A stretch of 64,000 nucleotides of DNA from Viscum album (Eukaryota > Streptophyta > Magnoliopsida > Santalales > Viscaceae), in the NCBI GenBank assembly GCA_963277665.1, contig OY728142.1, positions 11,112,001-11,176,000 on the forward strand, read 5' to 3'. The notes beneath the pieces were generated by a model. The model searched no databases. It worked only from the letters and a program-made list of their open reading frames with translations, and was not told the origin of the DNA. This document shows positions 22,985 through 36,500 of this stretch, piece by piece. Within the stretch, counting starts at the first letter, position 1; each line of letters starts with the position of its first letter. A program made the translations under genes and the position numbers.

Positions 22985-25900
22985 ATGGTTTTCCGCAGAG
23001 GAAATAGGGAAGCAGTGCTAGAAAGGCATATAGAAGGAAATAACCGTCCGAATCAACATCCTGAGATGGTCGGAATTGGAATTGAACAGTTTGTTGCAGT
23101 AATGGCGCAGTTGACTCAAGCGATAAATGGTGGTGGTATCCATGCATGAGATCAACCAGATCAACCGCAAAGGAACATGTCAATGGTGGAGCATTTCATG
23201 AGGCAACATCCCCCATCATTCAGAGGATCATATGACCCTATGCTCGCTGAAGGGTGGATTAAAGAACTGGAGAATATTTTCGATGTCATGGGGTGTTTAG
23301 ACAATCAAAAGGTTAGTCTTTCTATTTACCGTTTGGAGGGTGAAGCAGATCAGTGGTGGTCGATGGTTAAAAATATCAAGGACACTGATGAGATTGATGC
23401 TCTCGACTGGGATGAATTCAAAGGTATTTTTCTTGAAAAGTATTTTCCTAAGGCTGTTCGACTTAGGATGGAAAAGTAATTCTTGGAATTGAGGTAAGAG
23501 AAAGACTCAGTGGCTACCTATGAAGAAAGGTTCACTCGATTGGCAAGGTATGCTCCAAATTTTATCCAAGACCTTGATAGTAAAATCAATCGTTTTTACT
23601 CAGGATTAAAGCCAAAATATCAAAGGGCATTAGATTCTCGTGAGTTCAAAAGTTATGAAAAGCCTGTTCGATGTGCTGAGAAGGTGGAAATGGAGTTTGC
23701 CGATGATCAAGTGTTCTATAACAACCAACAGAAGAAGAGACCGAGGTGGCAGGAGAAAGGAAAGAATTCTTCAAAAAAGTCTGATGGTAAGAAAACTAAG
23801 TTTCCAGTTTGTGATAAATATGGTAAAAGACATGATGGGGAATGTCTTTTGAATTCAGAAAAGTGCTACCGATGTGGTAAGATGGGACATAAGGCTCGTG
23901 ATTGCACTGAAAAAGATCAAGGTGAAGGTAAGAACAAATTTGATTTACAGTTAGTGAAATGTTTTAAGTGCAATGAGATGGGTCACTATGCAAACGAGTG
24001 TCCGAAAAAGAGCTTGAGTGATGGGAAGCAGTTAGACTACAAGAAGAAAGGGGTGGTGAAATCTTTTGCAACTACTTCAGCAGATGTCAGGCCATCAAAT
24101 GAAGTTGTATCAGGTACTTTGTTTGTTTTTTCAGTTTATGCCAGTGTGTTGTTTGATTCGGGGTCTACACATTCTTTCATATCTGAAACCTTTTCTAGTA
24201 AAATGGGAATACCATCTCAAGAAATGACTGCTGAACTTGTGGTAAAAACACCTGGGGGAAATTTTGAGGCAAAAAGAATTTATAAGAATCTTCATATCCT
24301 TATCCATGGAAAGAACCTACTTTCAAACCTTATTGTTTTACCTCTAGTAGAGTTTGATGTTATCCTGGGTATGAATTGGCTCTCTATTTACCATGATAAG
24401 ATTTACTGTAGAGCTAAAGAAGTTTCTTTTCATAAATACTTTCAGTTTGTGTACAAGAATGAACCCTTACCGTTGATAACATATCAAGAGGCTGAGAAAC
24501 TTGTAAAAGATGGAAATGAATGTTACCTTGCACATATTGTTGAAAACAAAGGAACTGTTCAGATTAATGATGTGCCAGTGGTAAATGAGTATCTTGATGT
24601 TTTTCCTGATGAGTTTCCTGGAATAATACCAGATCGGGAAGTTGAATTTACTATTGACTTAATTCATGATGCTAAGCCAATTTCAAAACCCCCTTATCGA
24701 ATGGATCAAATTGAACTTTTAGAGTTGAAGGAGAAATTTCAAGATTTATTAGAGAAAGGTTTCATTCGACCTAGCACATCACCATGGGGTGCTTCTGTTT
24801 TATTTGTTAAAAATAAAGATGGTTCTATGAGACTTTTCATTGATTATAGATCCTTGAATAACATCACTGTTAAGAACAAATATACTTTTCCTCATATCGA
24901 TGATTTGTTTGATCATCTCCAGGGAGCTCAGTATTTTTCAAAGATTGACCAGAGATCGGGGTACCATCAGTTGAAGGTAAAGGAAGCAGATGTTCCGAAG
25001 ACTTCATTTCATACAAGATATGGCTATTATGAATTTGTAGTAATTCCTTTTGGGATATCCAATGCACCTTCTATATTCATGGACTTAATGAATAGAATTT
25101 TCCATGAGTTCTTGGATAAGTTTGTGGTTGTTTTCATTGATGATATTTTGGTGTTTTCTAAAAGTAAAGAGGAGCATGAAAGACATTTAAGGATTATTTT
25201 GTAAACCTTAAAAGAAAAGAAATTTTATGGGAAATTCAGCAAGTGTGAGTTTTGGTTGCAACCAATTTGTTTCCTTGGTCATATTGTTTCTAAATATGGG
25301 ATACATGTTGACCCTGCAAAAACAAAGGTTGTTGAAGAATGGACAAGACCCACAAATGTAACTGAGATTCGTAGTTTCCTTGGTTTGGCAGGCTATTACC
25401 GAAGGTTTGTTAGAAATATTTCCCAGTTATCTAGTCCAATGACTAAGCTAACTCGGAAGGGTGTTAAGTTTATCTGGACAAAAGAATGTGATGATTGTTT
25501 TCAGAAACTAAAAAGAAGATTGGTGAATGCTCCAGTTTTGGCACTACCTTCCAGGAATGGTGAGTTTGTTATCTACAGTGATTCTTCATTGAAAGGACTT
25601 GGTTGTTTCCTAATGCAGAATGATCTGGTAATTGATTATGCTTCACGTCAGTTCAAAACTCATGAGGTAAATTGTCCTATACATGATTTGGAATTATCTC
25701 CTGTTGTTTTCGCTTTAAAAATTTAGAGGCATCATTTGTATGGAGTAAAGTGTGAAATATATACCGATAAAAAAAGTTTAAAGTATATATTCACTCAAAA
25801 AGAATTGAACATGAGACAAAGGAGATGGCTAGAATTAATCAAGGATTATGATTGTACAATTCATTACCATCCGGGAAAATAAAATAAGGTGGCTGATGAT

Positions 25901-27472
25901 TTGAGTCGAAAAAGTAATGCTTCATTAACAATGTTGCGTTTGGAACGAGATCCTTTGGTTAAGGATTTGATGAAATTTTGCATAGAAGTTGTTGGTGCAT
26001 GATGTCCTTTTGTTTTGTTTCAGGTATCAGTGAAATCTTCTCTATCAGACAGAATCAAGCAAGCACAGAAGCAGGACAGTGAGTTGCAGAAAAAGGTAGA
26101 GCTGGTTCAGATTGGTAAGTTTCCTGAATTCAACATTGATAATGATTGTGTTTTGAGATTTGGGAAGAGATTGTGTGTGCCTTGTGATTCACAGTTGAAG
26201 AGTGAGTTGTTATGTGAAGCTCATAGTTCTTTGTTTTCAGTTCATCCTAGTAGTACTAAGATGTACAGAGATCTGCGGGAGTATTACTGGTGGGATGGAA
26301 TGAAAAGAGATATTGCTGATTTTACTATGAAGTGCTTGACTTGTCAACAGGTTAAAGTAGAGCGGCAGTTACTGAAAGGGATGCTTTATCCTTTACCAGT
26401 GCCAGAGTGGAAATGGGAGAATATATCCATGGACTTCATTGTGGGATTACCGAAGACACCTCGAGGTAATAATGCAATCTGGGTTATTGTTGATCGCTTG
26501 ACTAAATCTGCTCATTTCCTTGCCATACGAGATACTTTTTCCCTAGATCAACTTTCCCGTTTGTATCTTAAAGAGATAGTAAAGTTACATGGAGTTACTC
26601 TCTCCATTGTATCTGACCGTGATCCCAGGTTCACTTCTAACTTTTTGAAAGGCCTTCAGAAGTCGTTGGGTACTGAATTAAATTTTGGTACAACTTTTCA
26701 TCCCCAATCAGATGGGCAGTCAGAATGAACAATTCAGACTTTGGAAGATATGCTACGTGCTTGTTCGATGGATTATCAGGTAAGTTGGGACCAACATCTT
26801 TCTTTGGTTGAGTTTTCTTATAATAACAGTTTTCATTCCAGTATACAGATGGTACCATTTGAGGCATTATATGGTAAACGGTGTCGAACTCCAGATTTCT
26901 GGGATGAAGTGGGTGAAAGGAAGTTGATGGGACCGGAATTGGTAGAAGAGTTGGCAGAAAAAGTTCAACTGATACAGAAACACATGAGAACAGCTCAGAG
27001 AAGGCAGAAGAGTTATGCAGACAACAGGAGGAATGATATCTCTTTTGAGGTAGGTGATCATGTTTTTCTCAAAGTCTCACCATGGAAAAGTGTGATGCGA
27101 TTTGGTAAGAAAGGAAAGCTGAGTCCAAGGTTCATTGGACCATACGAAATTCTGGAGAGAGTTGGATCAGTTGCTTACTGAGTGGCTTTACCTCCGAGTT
27201 TATCTTAGGTACACAATGTTTTTCATGTTTTGATATTGAGAAAGTATATGCCAGATCCATCTCATGTTTTGAGTCCAGAGGTAGTTCAGCTGGAAGAGAA
27301 CCTATCTTATGAGGAACAACCGGTCCAGATTCTTGACCACAGGGATCAAGTGTTACAGAATAAGGTGATTCATCAGGTAAAGGTTTTATGAAAAAACCAC
27401 ATGATTGAAGAGGCAACATGGGAATCTGAAAATGCAATAAGGGATAAATACCCCCACTTATTCGATAAGTAA
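22985..27472 (+). pseudogene. gag-pol: Gypsy-1 gag-pol polyprotein, one frame with 11 stops
   Basis: The frame starts at ATG 22985 (MVFRRGNRE), 120 bp after the PBS, and ends at TAA 27470-27472: 1,495 codons, a normal length for a single-ORF plant chromovirus. Visible parts in order: capsid-like gag (WIKELENIF, DQWWSMV); two CCHC zinc knuckles at 23864-23905 and 23960-24001; aspartic protease LFDSGS at about 24152; reverse transcriptase with FIDD at 25133-25144; RNase H with YSDSS (DSS for the usual DAS); integrase with the H-H-C-C zinc-binding motif, then Asp near 26432, Asp near 26615 and Glu at 26723; and a C-terminal chromodomain-like segment ending in YPHLF. In-frame stops lie at 23147, 23477, 23495, 25202, 25724, 25880, 26000, 26726, 27179, 27206 and 27389, and no frameshift was found. 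Most stops are one C-to-T or G-to-A step from the codon expected for the family. Confidence 0.95.
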
Positions 27473-27497
27473 ATAAATTGCGGGGAGACAATTTTAT

Positions 27498-27511
27498 AAA
27501 GGGGGGAAGGA
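27498..27511 (+). other. Gypsy-1 polypurine tract
   Basis: AAAGGGGGGAAGGA directly before the right LTR, 25 bp after the gag-pol stop. Confidence 0.9.
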
Positions 27512-30500
27512 TGTAACATCCCAAGTAAGTAATGAATAATAGATATTTTTATCTATGTCTACTAATGAATTAGATAGTTTGTTAGAGGCTTAAAATGATA
27601 ATAAATCCAATCTTAAGCAAGGAATACACTAATATTTTTAAAAGATTATTTTACTGCCTTTTGATGGAAAACAATTTTTAAATCAAACTTTTGATAACTT
27701 TATAAGCTCTATTTGTCAAAATAAACTTATTATTTATGATTGGGGCATTGAAATTTACATTGGATAATTTTTTGGTATTTTTCTGACAATGTTCATTTTT
27801 TAATGAATAGTGAAAAATACTGCATTTTACATCAAAAATGCTTTTTCATCTAATTTAATTATATTGATAGATTATCTTTTGAATTGGTTTTAAAGTTCAA
27901 TTAGAATATATTTTTACCATTTAATCCAATAGTGTTCATTGGAATTAATTTCACTTTGAAATTGGACTTAAACTAGTGTCAATCTTTTGATACTTATTGT
28001 TTCATAAAAACACGCTATTTGCTCTAACAACGGGAATTAATTATTAAATTAATTAATGTAACTTATATGTTTTGAATTTTTTAAAATAGACATCATTTTT
28101 TAATTCTTAATATCAAATATAGCTTAGGGTGAAGTTTTGGTATTTTTCTGAAAAACTTCAATTTTTGATGAATAGTGAAACCACTAAGTGGTACTTAAAA
28201 AAACTGATTTTTCGTTTAAATGAAATTTTACCACCTCTGTGTTTTGAATTTAAAAAATCCGACATACATGGTTGTCATTAAGAAGTAAAATGTGGTTCAA
28301 TGGGATTAAAATAATTTTTTTGTGAATAGTAACTTTTAAGTTTTTAATCGCGATTAGAGGTAATTAGTGTAGTTTAAGGTAAAAATAATGTTTTAATAAT
28401 ATGATATGAGCTTGACACATGTCATACCCTTATTGGATGTGTCATGGACGACCACTAAAATCCATGGGTCAACTTGGGGACCCCATGGAGCCACTTTGGA
28501 AGGAAAATGACATTAATATCTTTTTATTTAATGTAAAAGTAAAAATGACACAAACATGAGTTGTGTTACTAAAACAATTTTTAAATGGGGTTATACGAGT
28601 CATATGTTTGACTATAAATAGTAATTGGAAATATAAAAATATTTCCTACATCATAGTATTTTTTTTATAATTTTTAGACATTAAATAAATTAAATTATTT
28701 ATGACATCATGATGATGCAGTGATTACCTCATTATTTAACGATTTAAATAAAATGAAAAGATAATGTAAAATCTATGACCTACACTTGTCAAAAACCTAT
28801 TGGATGGGTATATTTCGAACCCTTATAACCTTATAATCGAATTATATCAATGTGAGACCTTTTAAATCCGAAACTCATTTTAAAATAAAGTAACATTTCT
28901 TTACTTTCCAAGAGTGCCCCTCCTCTCCTCTTATAAAAGGCCCCCACCTCTACCTCCTTACCCACACTTCTAAAGTCTTTGGCTCGGCCAAAACCTGCCC
29001 ATTTTATCTCTCCACATCCCTCTCTAACTCTTAGAAGCCTCACTTTGGGCAGAAGTCTTCCCAAGGAAGCCTTTGAGCTCAAATCAAAAAGAGTTACCCG
29101 ATTTAAAGGTAGTGTCTTCTCTTATGTTCTTATGTTTTATTTTTCTTCTCTAACCCCCTAAACTCTTTTTATTCATTTATTTTGTAACAAATACAGTATC
29201 TTAAATATACTAGGATGTTTTTATAATAATAATTCGAGCTACACTTACACACACCTACATCTAATGGTTAAAGAACATACTGTTTCTGTGGATGACGAAT
29301 TTCTGCCTCACGAAACGATGATTGTTCAACACTCATATAACACCCTCAAAGGTGGCCATTAATATGTCACTATATTTATATATTATATATAATATGTTTA
29401 TGTTTTACTTAATCTTCTCTATTTTTCATTTATGGCATACCTTTATGGTTACCATTATGGGTAAACGCGATATCTTCATTTTAGGAAGTGCGGACTACCG
29501 CCCCCTCAAAGTGATTTGATTCGTTAATGCCATATGTGGGACGTATAAAGGATTTAATTAATGATATTATGTATGATATTATACTAGAATTATAATATAC
29601 CTTTATATAATTATGATTCCATTCCATAAAATACGAAATAGAAATGAAAGTAGCGTTCATGCGTACGTATGGCTTACCGTCTCCATGAACGGTGCATTTC
29701 ATTTCTAACCTCTAAACGTTATGTAATATTATAAATTCATGTATATAATGGATATATATGATATATATGATATATAAATCATGAGTATAACTCTGGATAT
29801 AATGGATACATGAACAACTTGTAATTATAAAGATCATATTTTGACTCAAGTACTAATGATCGTTAAAACGACCGTTATTAACATAAATAATTGAATAGTG
29901 TTCATGACATGGTAATAAGTGATATAAAAGGAATAATGAACTTAAAAAAGGTTCTTAAGCAAGTAGAAATTTACTCAACTTTATTATTCATGAGGTTAAA
30001 GAACGATCGAGTCAACTCGGACCCGAGGTACAGGACTTCATCTCAATCTCCTTTCATTGAGGCATATTTTGTTTTATACATAACCTTCTTTTATGAGGTG
30101 TATAAACCCCTTTTACTTTTACGTTTATCCCAAAGGAATCTTTTTTATATGAAGAGTTTTTACTAAACTACAAAAGGGAATGTTTTTTTCATACGTATGC
30201 AGCGACAACGACTTCTCTGCTGCCGTGACCATTATTTGAGTTTCGACTTCCTCTACAAGCCATACATTTTTTTAAAAAAAGAAAAAAATAAATACCATGT
30301 TTTACTTTTACTTTATTTTGGTATTGGAAATGGTTTTCATAATGTTTTTATATCAATGTGTTGTATTGATATATTGTGATTGAAAAGTTGAAATGTTATG
30401 TTTCCTTTATGCATGTTTTATGTGATACGATTATGTTATGGTTCTTGGGCATTATTATGAAGACGGGTGGTTCCGTGATAAACTAAGGGAGGGTGAGCCC

Positions 30501-31091
30501 GATATAGCTCTACAATGAATTGGGTAACGCTAAGGAGTTAAACGTTAAGGTTTCTCCGAAGATATTTAGGGAATATACTATGATGGGTATTCCAAACGTA
30601 ACCAAGAGGGTTACTCCCTACGTAAGAATGTTATGAATGCCTTAAGTTACCTTTATGTCTTATGATTTCTATGATTTATTCATGATTTGATGAGGTATGT
30701 TAAAGTGATTATGTTTTATGAGTAGAGTATGATTTCATTGATTCTTATGTATACATGTACTCATGTTTCCTTTCCTTATTTTTATATCCCTTACTGAGCT
30801 TTTTATGATCATCCCAAGTTTTTTTGAAATGTTTTTCACAGGTCAAGGGAAAGGTACATGATATGATGATAATGTAAAGGAAGTGTCAAGAAAGAATCCA
30901 TGTTTTATTTTAAATATGTTTCCGTTGATGGAAAAAATTAATACTATCTTTATGTAACCACTTTGTATAAATGTGGAATGTAATGCATGTTTTATGATCT
31001 AATTCTCTAAAACTCTAAACCTGAAAAGATCCTCAATGTGTAATCTTGTAATAACTCAAGATTAAGTAAGGTTTAAGGCCGGGGCCTTATA
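27512..31091 (+). repeat. Gypsy-1 right LTR (3,580 bp)
   Basis: Starts TGTAACATCCCAAG and ends GGGGCCTTATA. It carries 173 bp at 27838-28010 that the left LTR lacks. The breakpoints share an AAAA run (CATCAAAA before, ATAAAAACACGC after), which suits a microhomology deletion in the left copy. Confidence 0.95.
28932..28938 (+). promoter_or_regulatory. Gypsy-1 right LTR TATA box
   Basis: TATAAAA in the same context as the left LTR. Transcription from here would read out through the rest of the LTR into the antisense side of the enclosing solo LTR. Confidence 0.7.
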
Positions 31092-31096
31092 CATTT

Positions 31097-33479
31097 CCAA
31101 TTTGATGAAAGTGGAGATGGATTTAGGTGATGATATTAACATAATAACATATTAATATATTGAGTATACTGGAGTTATTATCTCATCATGGTTGGAGGAT
31201 ATTTGAAGGAAGTGGAATAAGAAATAAAATAGAAATACTTAAAGAAAACGATACCTATTCTTCGGTTCATCGCCCTTGAAGAACACCTTAACACCTCTAA
31301 GAAGGGCGTTATGCCTAAAATAATTCCTCAAGAACTTGGGGTGGGATTTTAGGAAGGGTTTTGAGTAGATTTTTTCTGAACAAAATGGTTTTTGAAGTGT
31401 GATTATTAGAGAATATTGGGTACCGTTTTATAGGATAGGGGAGGGACACCCTTGGAAACTATTAAAATATCAAATTAATATAAATTAATTTTTAATCAAA
31501 ATTACTCCAAATTTAGATATTTAGAAGATAATATGAGAATATTTATAAATTATCTCATCCAATAATTTTTATACAGGTATTTATTTTATTTTAAACTCTA
31601 TCTTTTCGGTTTACCCTTAATTATTCTCTTTTAATTTTAATTATGGTAACAACATTTTAAATATTAAGAGGCTATAAATTTTACTTATATGGGGTCAATT
31701 TCCAATAATTGAAAACTTAATGAACTTTTAGACCTTATTATAGTAAATTTGTGATTTTAAAATATTTTTTCGATTTTTAAATAATTTAAAAATTTATTAT
31801 TTTTATAAAATATCTATTATGTAAATTTTTACACTATTAATTTAATTGAATTTAAATAAAATCCAAAAAGAGATATAACTTAAAAAAACCACTAAATAGA
31901 CTTATAAAATTTCATAGTCACCTATAAAATTATTTTATGTCATAAATCATGTAAAATAATATTTATTTTAATATTTATAATATCATTTATTTGATTCTTT
32001 CATTAATAAAGAAATCACTACATCATCATTATGTGATAATTAAATTTAATTATTTAATGTATAAAAATTATAAATAAAATAACATGATGTAGGTAATTTT
32101 TATATATTTATAATTAATATTTATAGTCAAATAGATAACTTATATAACCCAAATTAATTTTTTTTAGTAATAAAAGTCATGTTTATGATAAGTTTTCCTT
32201 TACTTTAAATAAAATGTTATTAATGTCATAATCACATCCAAGTGGTTTCCAAAGGACACAATTTCACAATAAATATTTTCTTTATCGTACATAAATCACC
32301 CAATAATATTGGTACAAGTGTTAGAGTAATTTCATATTATTATAATATTTTTTTACCATTATTTACCTGATTTACCCTTTAATGATGGTAAAAAAAATAA
32401 ATACTAATGTTACTATTTATAATGTATAAAAATAAAATAGAACTATTTACATAATTTTTACCTTATGATTCCAAATATGGAATCAATTTTTACAAATTCA
32501 AAACACATAATTGATAGAAATTAATTACAAATTAATCCAGTTGACAGAATAAGAAAATAGGTTTTTTTAAGTAAAAACATCAAAAGTTTGACATGTTTTT
32601 ATATCCAATTTAAATTTTAAATTAATTCAAATGACCAAAATTTTATTAAATTATAAAAACTTAATGCAATTAAACTTTAAATAAAATTAAAATGATGACC
32701 TAACTATATAAATAAATTAGATGAAAAATTAGTTTTGAATTAAAATACAGTATTTTTCACTATTCATTAAAATATGAAAGTTATCAGAAAAATACAAAAA
32801 ATTTATCCAAACTACATTTTTATGTTCAAATTAAAAATAAGAAGTTTATTTTGTCAAATAGAACATATAAAATTATCAAAAACAAGATTTAAAATGGTTT
32901 CACCATCAAAAGGCGGTAAAACTGCTTTAAAAAAAATACTTCTTTTATCTAAAAAATTGAATTTGTTTTTATATCATGTCTAGAAAATATATAAGATAAA
33001 TTTTAAACTTTATATTTAATATATTACATATATATTACATATATATTTCATTAATAAAATCTATCAATAGTGATTTTATTATTTTATAAACTCACTTATT
33101 TGCATTTAAATAGTTTTTTCAGAAAAACACATCCTTTATATTTAATTGGTTGTTATTTAATTTCCTAATTAATTTTGTAACCAATGAATCATTATATAAA
33201 CATGTATAAACCATATTTTTATAATTTAGTTAATATCATTCATTCCTTCCATTCTAACGGCTTTGCGATAACTAAAACTTAAAATAATAATATTAGTAAT
33301 ATATCATTTTTCGGTATATCATAGTCTTGTGCGCCGCATTAGATTTCAGACAAACCCATTATTGCACGTCGGGTACGCTATTAGACAAATAATCACTTTT
33401 AAAGTAAAATTAATATCTAATTCATAAATTTTAATATATATAAAAAATTTATTATTCTATAATTACCTGGAATGTTACA
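31097..33479 (-). repeat. Minus-strand gypsy solo LTR, 5' half
   Basis: Read on the minus strand it begins TGTAACATTCC at 33479 and matches the first part of gypsy-1's LTR: the stretch 32740-32960 is the reverse complement of the gypsy-1 segment with GTTCATTTTTTAAGGAATAG and CTTTTGATGGAAAACCA. A TATA box (TATAAAAC, 31437-31443 on the plus strand) lies downstream of a pyrimidine-rich stretch, as in gypsy-1. No internal region is attached on either side, so this is a solo LTR left by LTR-LTR recombination. Confidence 0.85.
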
Positions 33480-33503
33480 GTATTTGACCCAATGGACCTA
33501 AAA
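33480..33503 (+). repeat. Copia left LTR, last bases
   Basis: GTATTTGACCCAATGGACC followed by TAAAA aligns with the end of the right LTR (GTATTTGAACTAGTTGACC then TAACA). The first five bases are the target-site duplication of the inserted solo LTR. Confidence 0.85.
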
Positions 33504-33505
33504 AT

Positions 33506-33517
33506 TGGTATCAGTGT
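33506..33517 (+). other. Copia primer binding site
   Basis: TGGTATCAGTGT, two bases after the LTR end; TGGTATCAG matches the initiator-tRNA-Met primer site. Confidence 0.8.
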
Positions 33518-33596
33518 GAAAGGTTAAAAGTATGTGGTTCTCTCTCAGTAGAAAAAACAGAGTTGTTCAATCAAAAAGAATTCCGATCTTTAACAT

Positions 33597-36500
33597 AAAC
33601 AATTTTCAACTATGGGAGAATCAAATGTAGCACTAATTCTGATCATTAAGAATGGATGTCTTCACAACAGCTATGCATGTAATATCAACCAACATCAATA
33701 GTGGTGCTTTATAAAAAGCTAAAAGAAGATAATTGGATGTCGATGCAAAAGGAATCAATGCTTTAGGGGGAGACCTATCCAATATAATTTATACAAAGGT
33801 TATGTTATGTTAAACATCACATGCTATGTGGGAAAATCTATTGAATATATATGAATAAGATTCAAAGGCAGAGAGGCAAAGTTATAGGTTTTGTGGAATA
33901 AGTATGAAGATATGAGAATGGAACCAAATGAATCTGTTGATTCATTATTTGACAGGGTGAATGTTTTAGTGGAAGACATGAACGGTCTTAGAGAAAACAT
34001 TTAAGATATAAAATTGTGAAGCGTATCTTGAGGAAACTTCCACCTCAGTTTAATCAGAAAGTTTCAGTATTGTAAGATAAAGATACAAAGGATATGACAT
34101 TGGATAACTTGCATAGTACCCTTATAGAATATGAAATGAGAAATGTTGAAAATGATGCCGTGGAAAAGGGGGAAATACAAATAGGTTACATTCAAGTCCA
34201 TGAGGAAGCTCTCCATTGAATATGTAAAGGAAGATGAAGTGACAAATGACGTGATGTCATTCCTCTCCGCAAATATATAAAGAGGAAAAGGAAAGTTCAA
34301 AGGTAAACTTCCACTTGCATGCTTTTGATGTGGAAAGGTTGGAAATATTATAGAAAGATACCCAAATAAGTTTAAAGAATTTGAATAAGATGAAGTTTAA
34401 ATTCCCATGAAGAAGTATCTAGCCTATGTAAAAGGGAAGAAAATTTTTAAGATAAATTTCTTTAAAAAGAAAAATCTACTTTCAAGGGAATATGATAGTT
34501 CAGAAGAATTTGAGGCAGAATATTTGGAGGACTGTACGGATCATAAAGTTGATGCTATGGTGGAAGTTGTTTGAAATTCTATAATAGAATAATAAAGAGA
34601 CAATTAAGAAGGTGAATTTTAAGGAAGAGTTGACCTTTAGGTCAAAATTGAAGCTAATAATAAGTAAATATATGTTTGGAGAGCCAAAATGAATAAAGCC
34701 AAGAAAGTGGTTTGTGATGCCAAACTTTATATTTAGTAGTAGAAATAAGATAAGTCTGTGTTGAATGAAGAAATTGAAAAACTAAAGTCTTTAATTCCAG
34801 AATGTTCTAATAAGGTTATTGAGTACCAGCCTAAAATTGAATAACATAAAAGGGAAATTGATAGTTTGACTAAAAATGGAAAAGATAAAATAAAATATAT
34901 CGAAGAACTTGAAGAGGAAGTTGTCAGCCTGCGAAGGATCAAGAAAAATTGTTGACTCCCAGTATGATATCAAGAAATAATATCATACAATAAATAAGAA
35001 AGATAAAAGAAGAGTATAGTGGTCTAGCAGAACAGAAGCAATATTCAATTTCAATTGATAAGGCTGATATGAGGCTTGATCAAAAACAGAAATCAGTAAC
35101 GGTTGAAGTTAGACCACAATCACTCACTCTGAGACTAAATATTGATTTGGGTATGAAGAAAAATAAAATCATTTAGAGAACTTTGGGGACAAAAAGTGGT
35201 TTTGTATTACCACACATAAATGTACCCCGTATGAGATGTTATTTTTGTGGAAAGATGTAACACTCACAAAATTTATGTTCCATAGACTAGTGGTATACTA
35301 GGATGAAAGACCAACATATGTAGTAATACAAAGCTCAATTTTATAGATCATCATTTTATGATCATTGTTTTAGGTGTAGAGGATTTAGACACATGGAAAG
35401 ATATTTCTCATCAACTGTATAGAGGAATGTTCTGAAGAAGACTGAATGTGGTCATAAGTAGCAGCCAAATGTATCATCAAATGAGATGAAAGTTCAAAAT
35501 CGATTTGCAGCTCTATGGTATGAAGCTGGTCCATAATACACTAAGGATGGTCAATATTATCAATCTCTACCACTTATGAAGTCAAAGACATAGAGGAAAA
35601 ATAAGAAGATATTTGAATAAGTAGTGTTTGTATAAATTTCCTTTAAAGCATCAAATCACACTAGTATATTGATTATTCATAGTGGATGCATCTCTCATAC
35701 GATAGGTAATACAGATCTGGTGACCAAAATCAAGTACTATAAAAAAGGTATCATAATATTTGGTAATTATGAAGGAATGAAGATTGTTTGATCAAGAAAA
35801 TCCAAGTTTGGGGGAAAATACATGAGACATACCGATGTATTAACTATTGAAGGTCTCAATCACAACTTTCTTAGTGTCAGTCAACTGTGCGACTCATGAA
35901 ATTCCATAAAAATTTCAAATCCATTATGTGTCATAAAGTCAAAATATGGTTTATTTCTTTTTAAAGGAAAGAATACGAAAGGAAATATCTATCTTATGAG
36001 TGGAGAAGAAGATATTTTCTTTATTTCCAAGAAATAATAAAACAAGTTATAACATAAACATCTTGGAAACTTGAGCCAAAAATCCTTAGAAGATCTGGTG
36101 AAATATGATGCTGCTCGAGAACTCCTTAGATTATCATGTGATCATACCCATAAATGTGAATATTGTCAACAAGGTAAGATCATTCGAAAGACATATAAGG
36201 AAAATGAGAAAAGGTTAAAAAAATTGCTTGAGTTGGTACATATTGATGCGTGTGGACCAATTTCACCAAGGGATATTAATGGATTAAGATATTATGTTCT
36301 CTTTATTGATGATTATAGTAGAATGGAATGGATTTCAATCATCACCCACAAATATGAGGTATTTAGTTGCATAAAAACATATCGAAGTGAAGTTGAGAAG
36401 ATAATGGGTCAAAAAATTCGGAAGATCCGAATATATAATGGAATAGAGTTCAGAAATTTCCAAGTAGAGGATTATCTTAAGAAAAATGGGATAAGGTATC

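Larger units (their letters stand above)
19443..31091 (+). mobile_element. Gypsy-1: complete chromodomain-type Ty3/gypsy element
   Basis: Two LTRs in direct orientation (19443-22849 and 27512-31091) enclose a PBS, one gag-pol frame and a polypurine tract. Perfect 5-bp target-site duplications CATTT lie at 19438-19442 and 31092-31096. Total length is 11,649 bp, of which LTRs make up 60%. Domain order (gag, two zinc knuckles, protease, RT, RNase H, integrase, C-terminal chromodomain-like segment) places it with the plant chromoviruses, most like the Tekay/Del group by motif and long LTRs. About 10 differences in the first 155 aligned LTR positions make it the youngest insertion in this nest. 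It sits inside a related minus-strand solo LTR. Confidence 0.95.
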
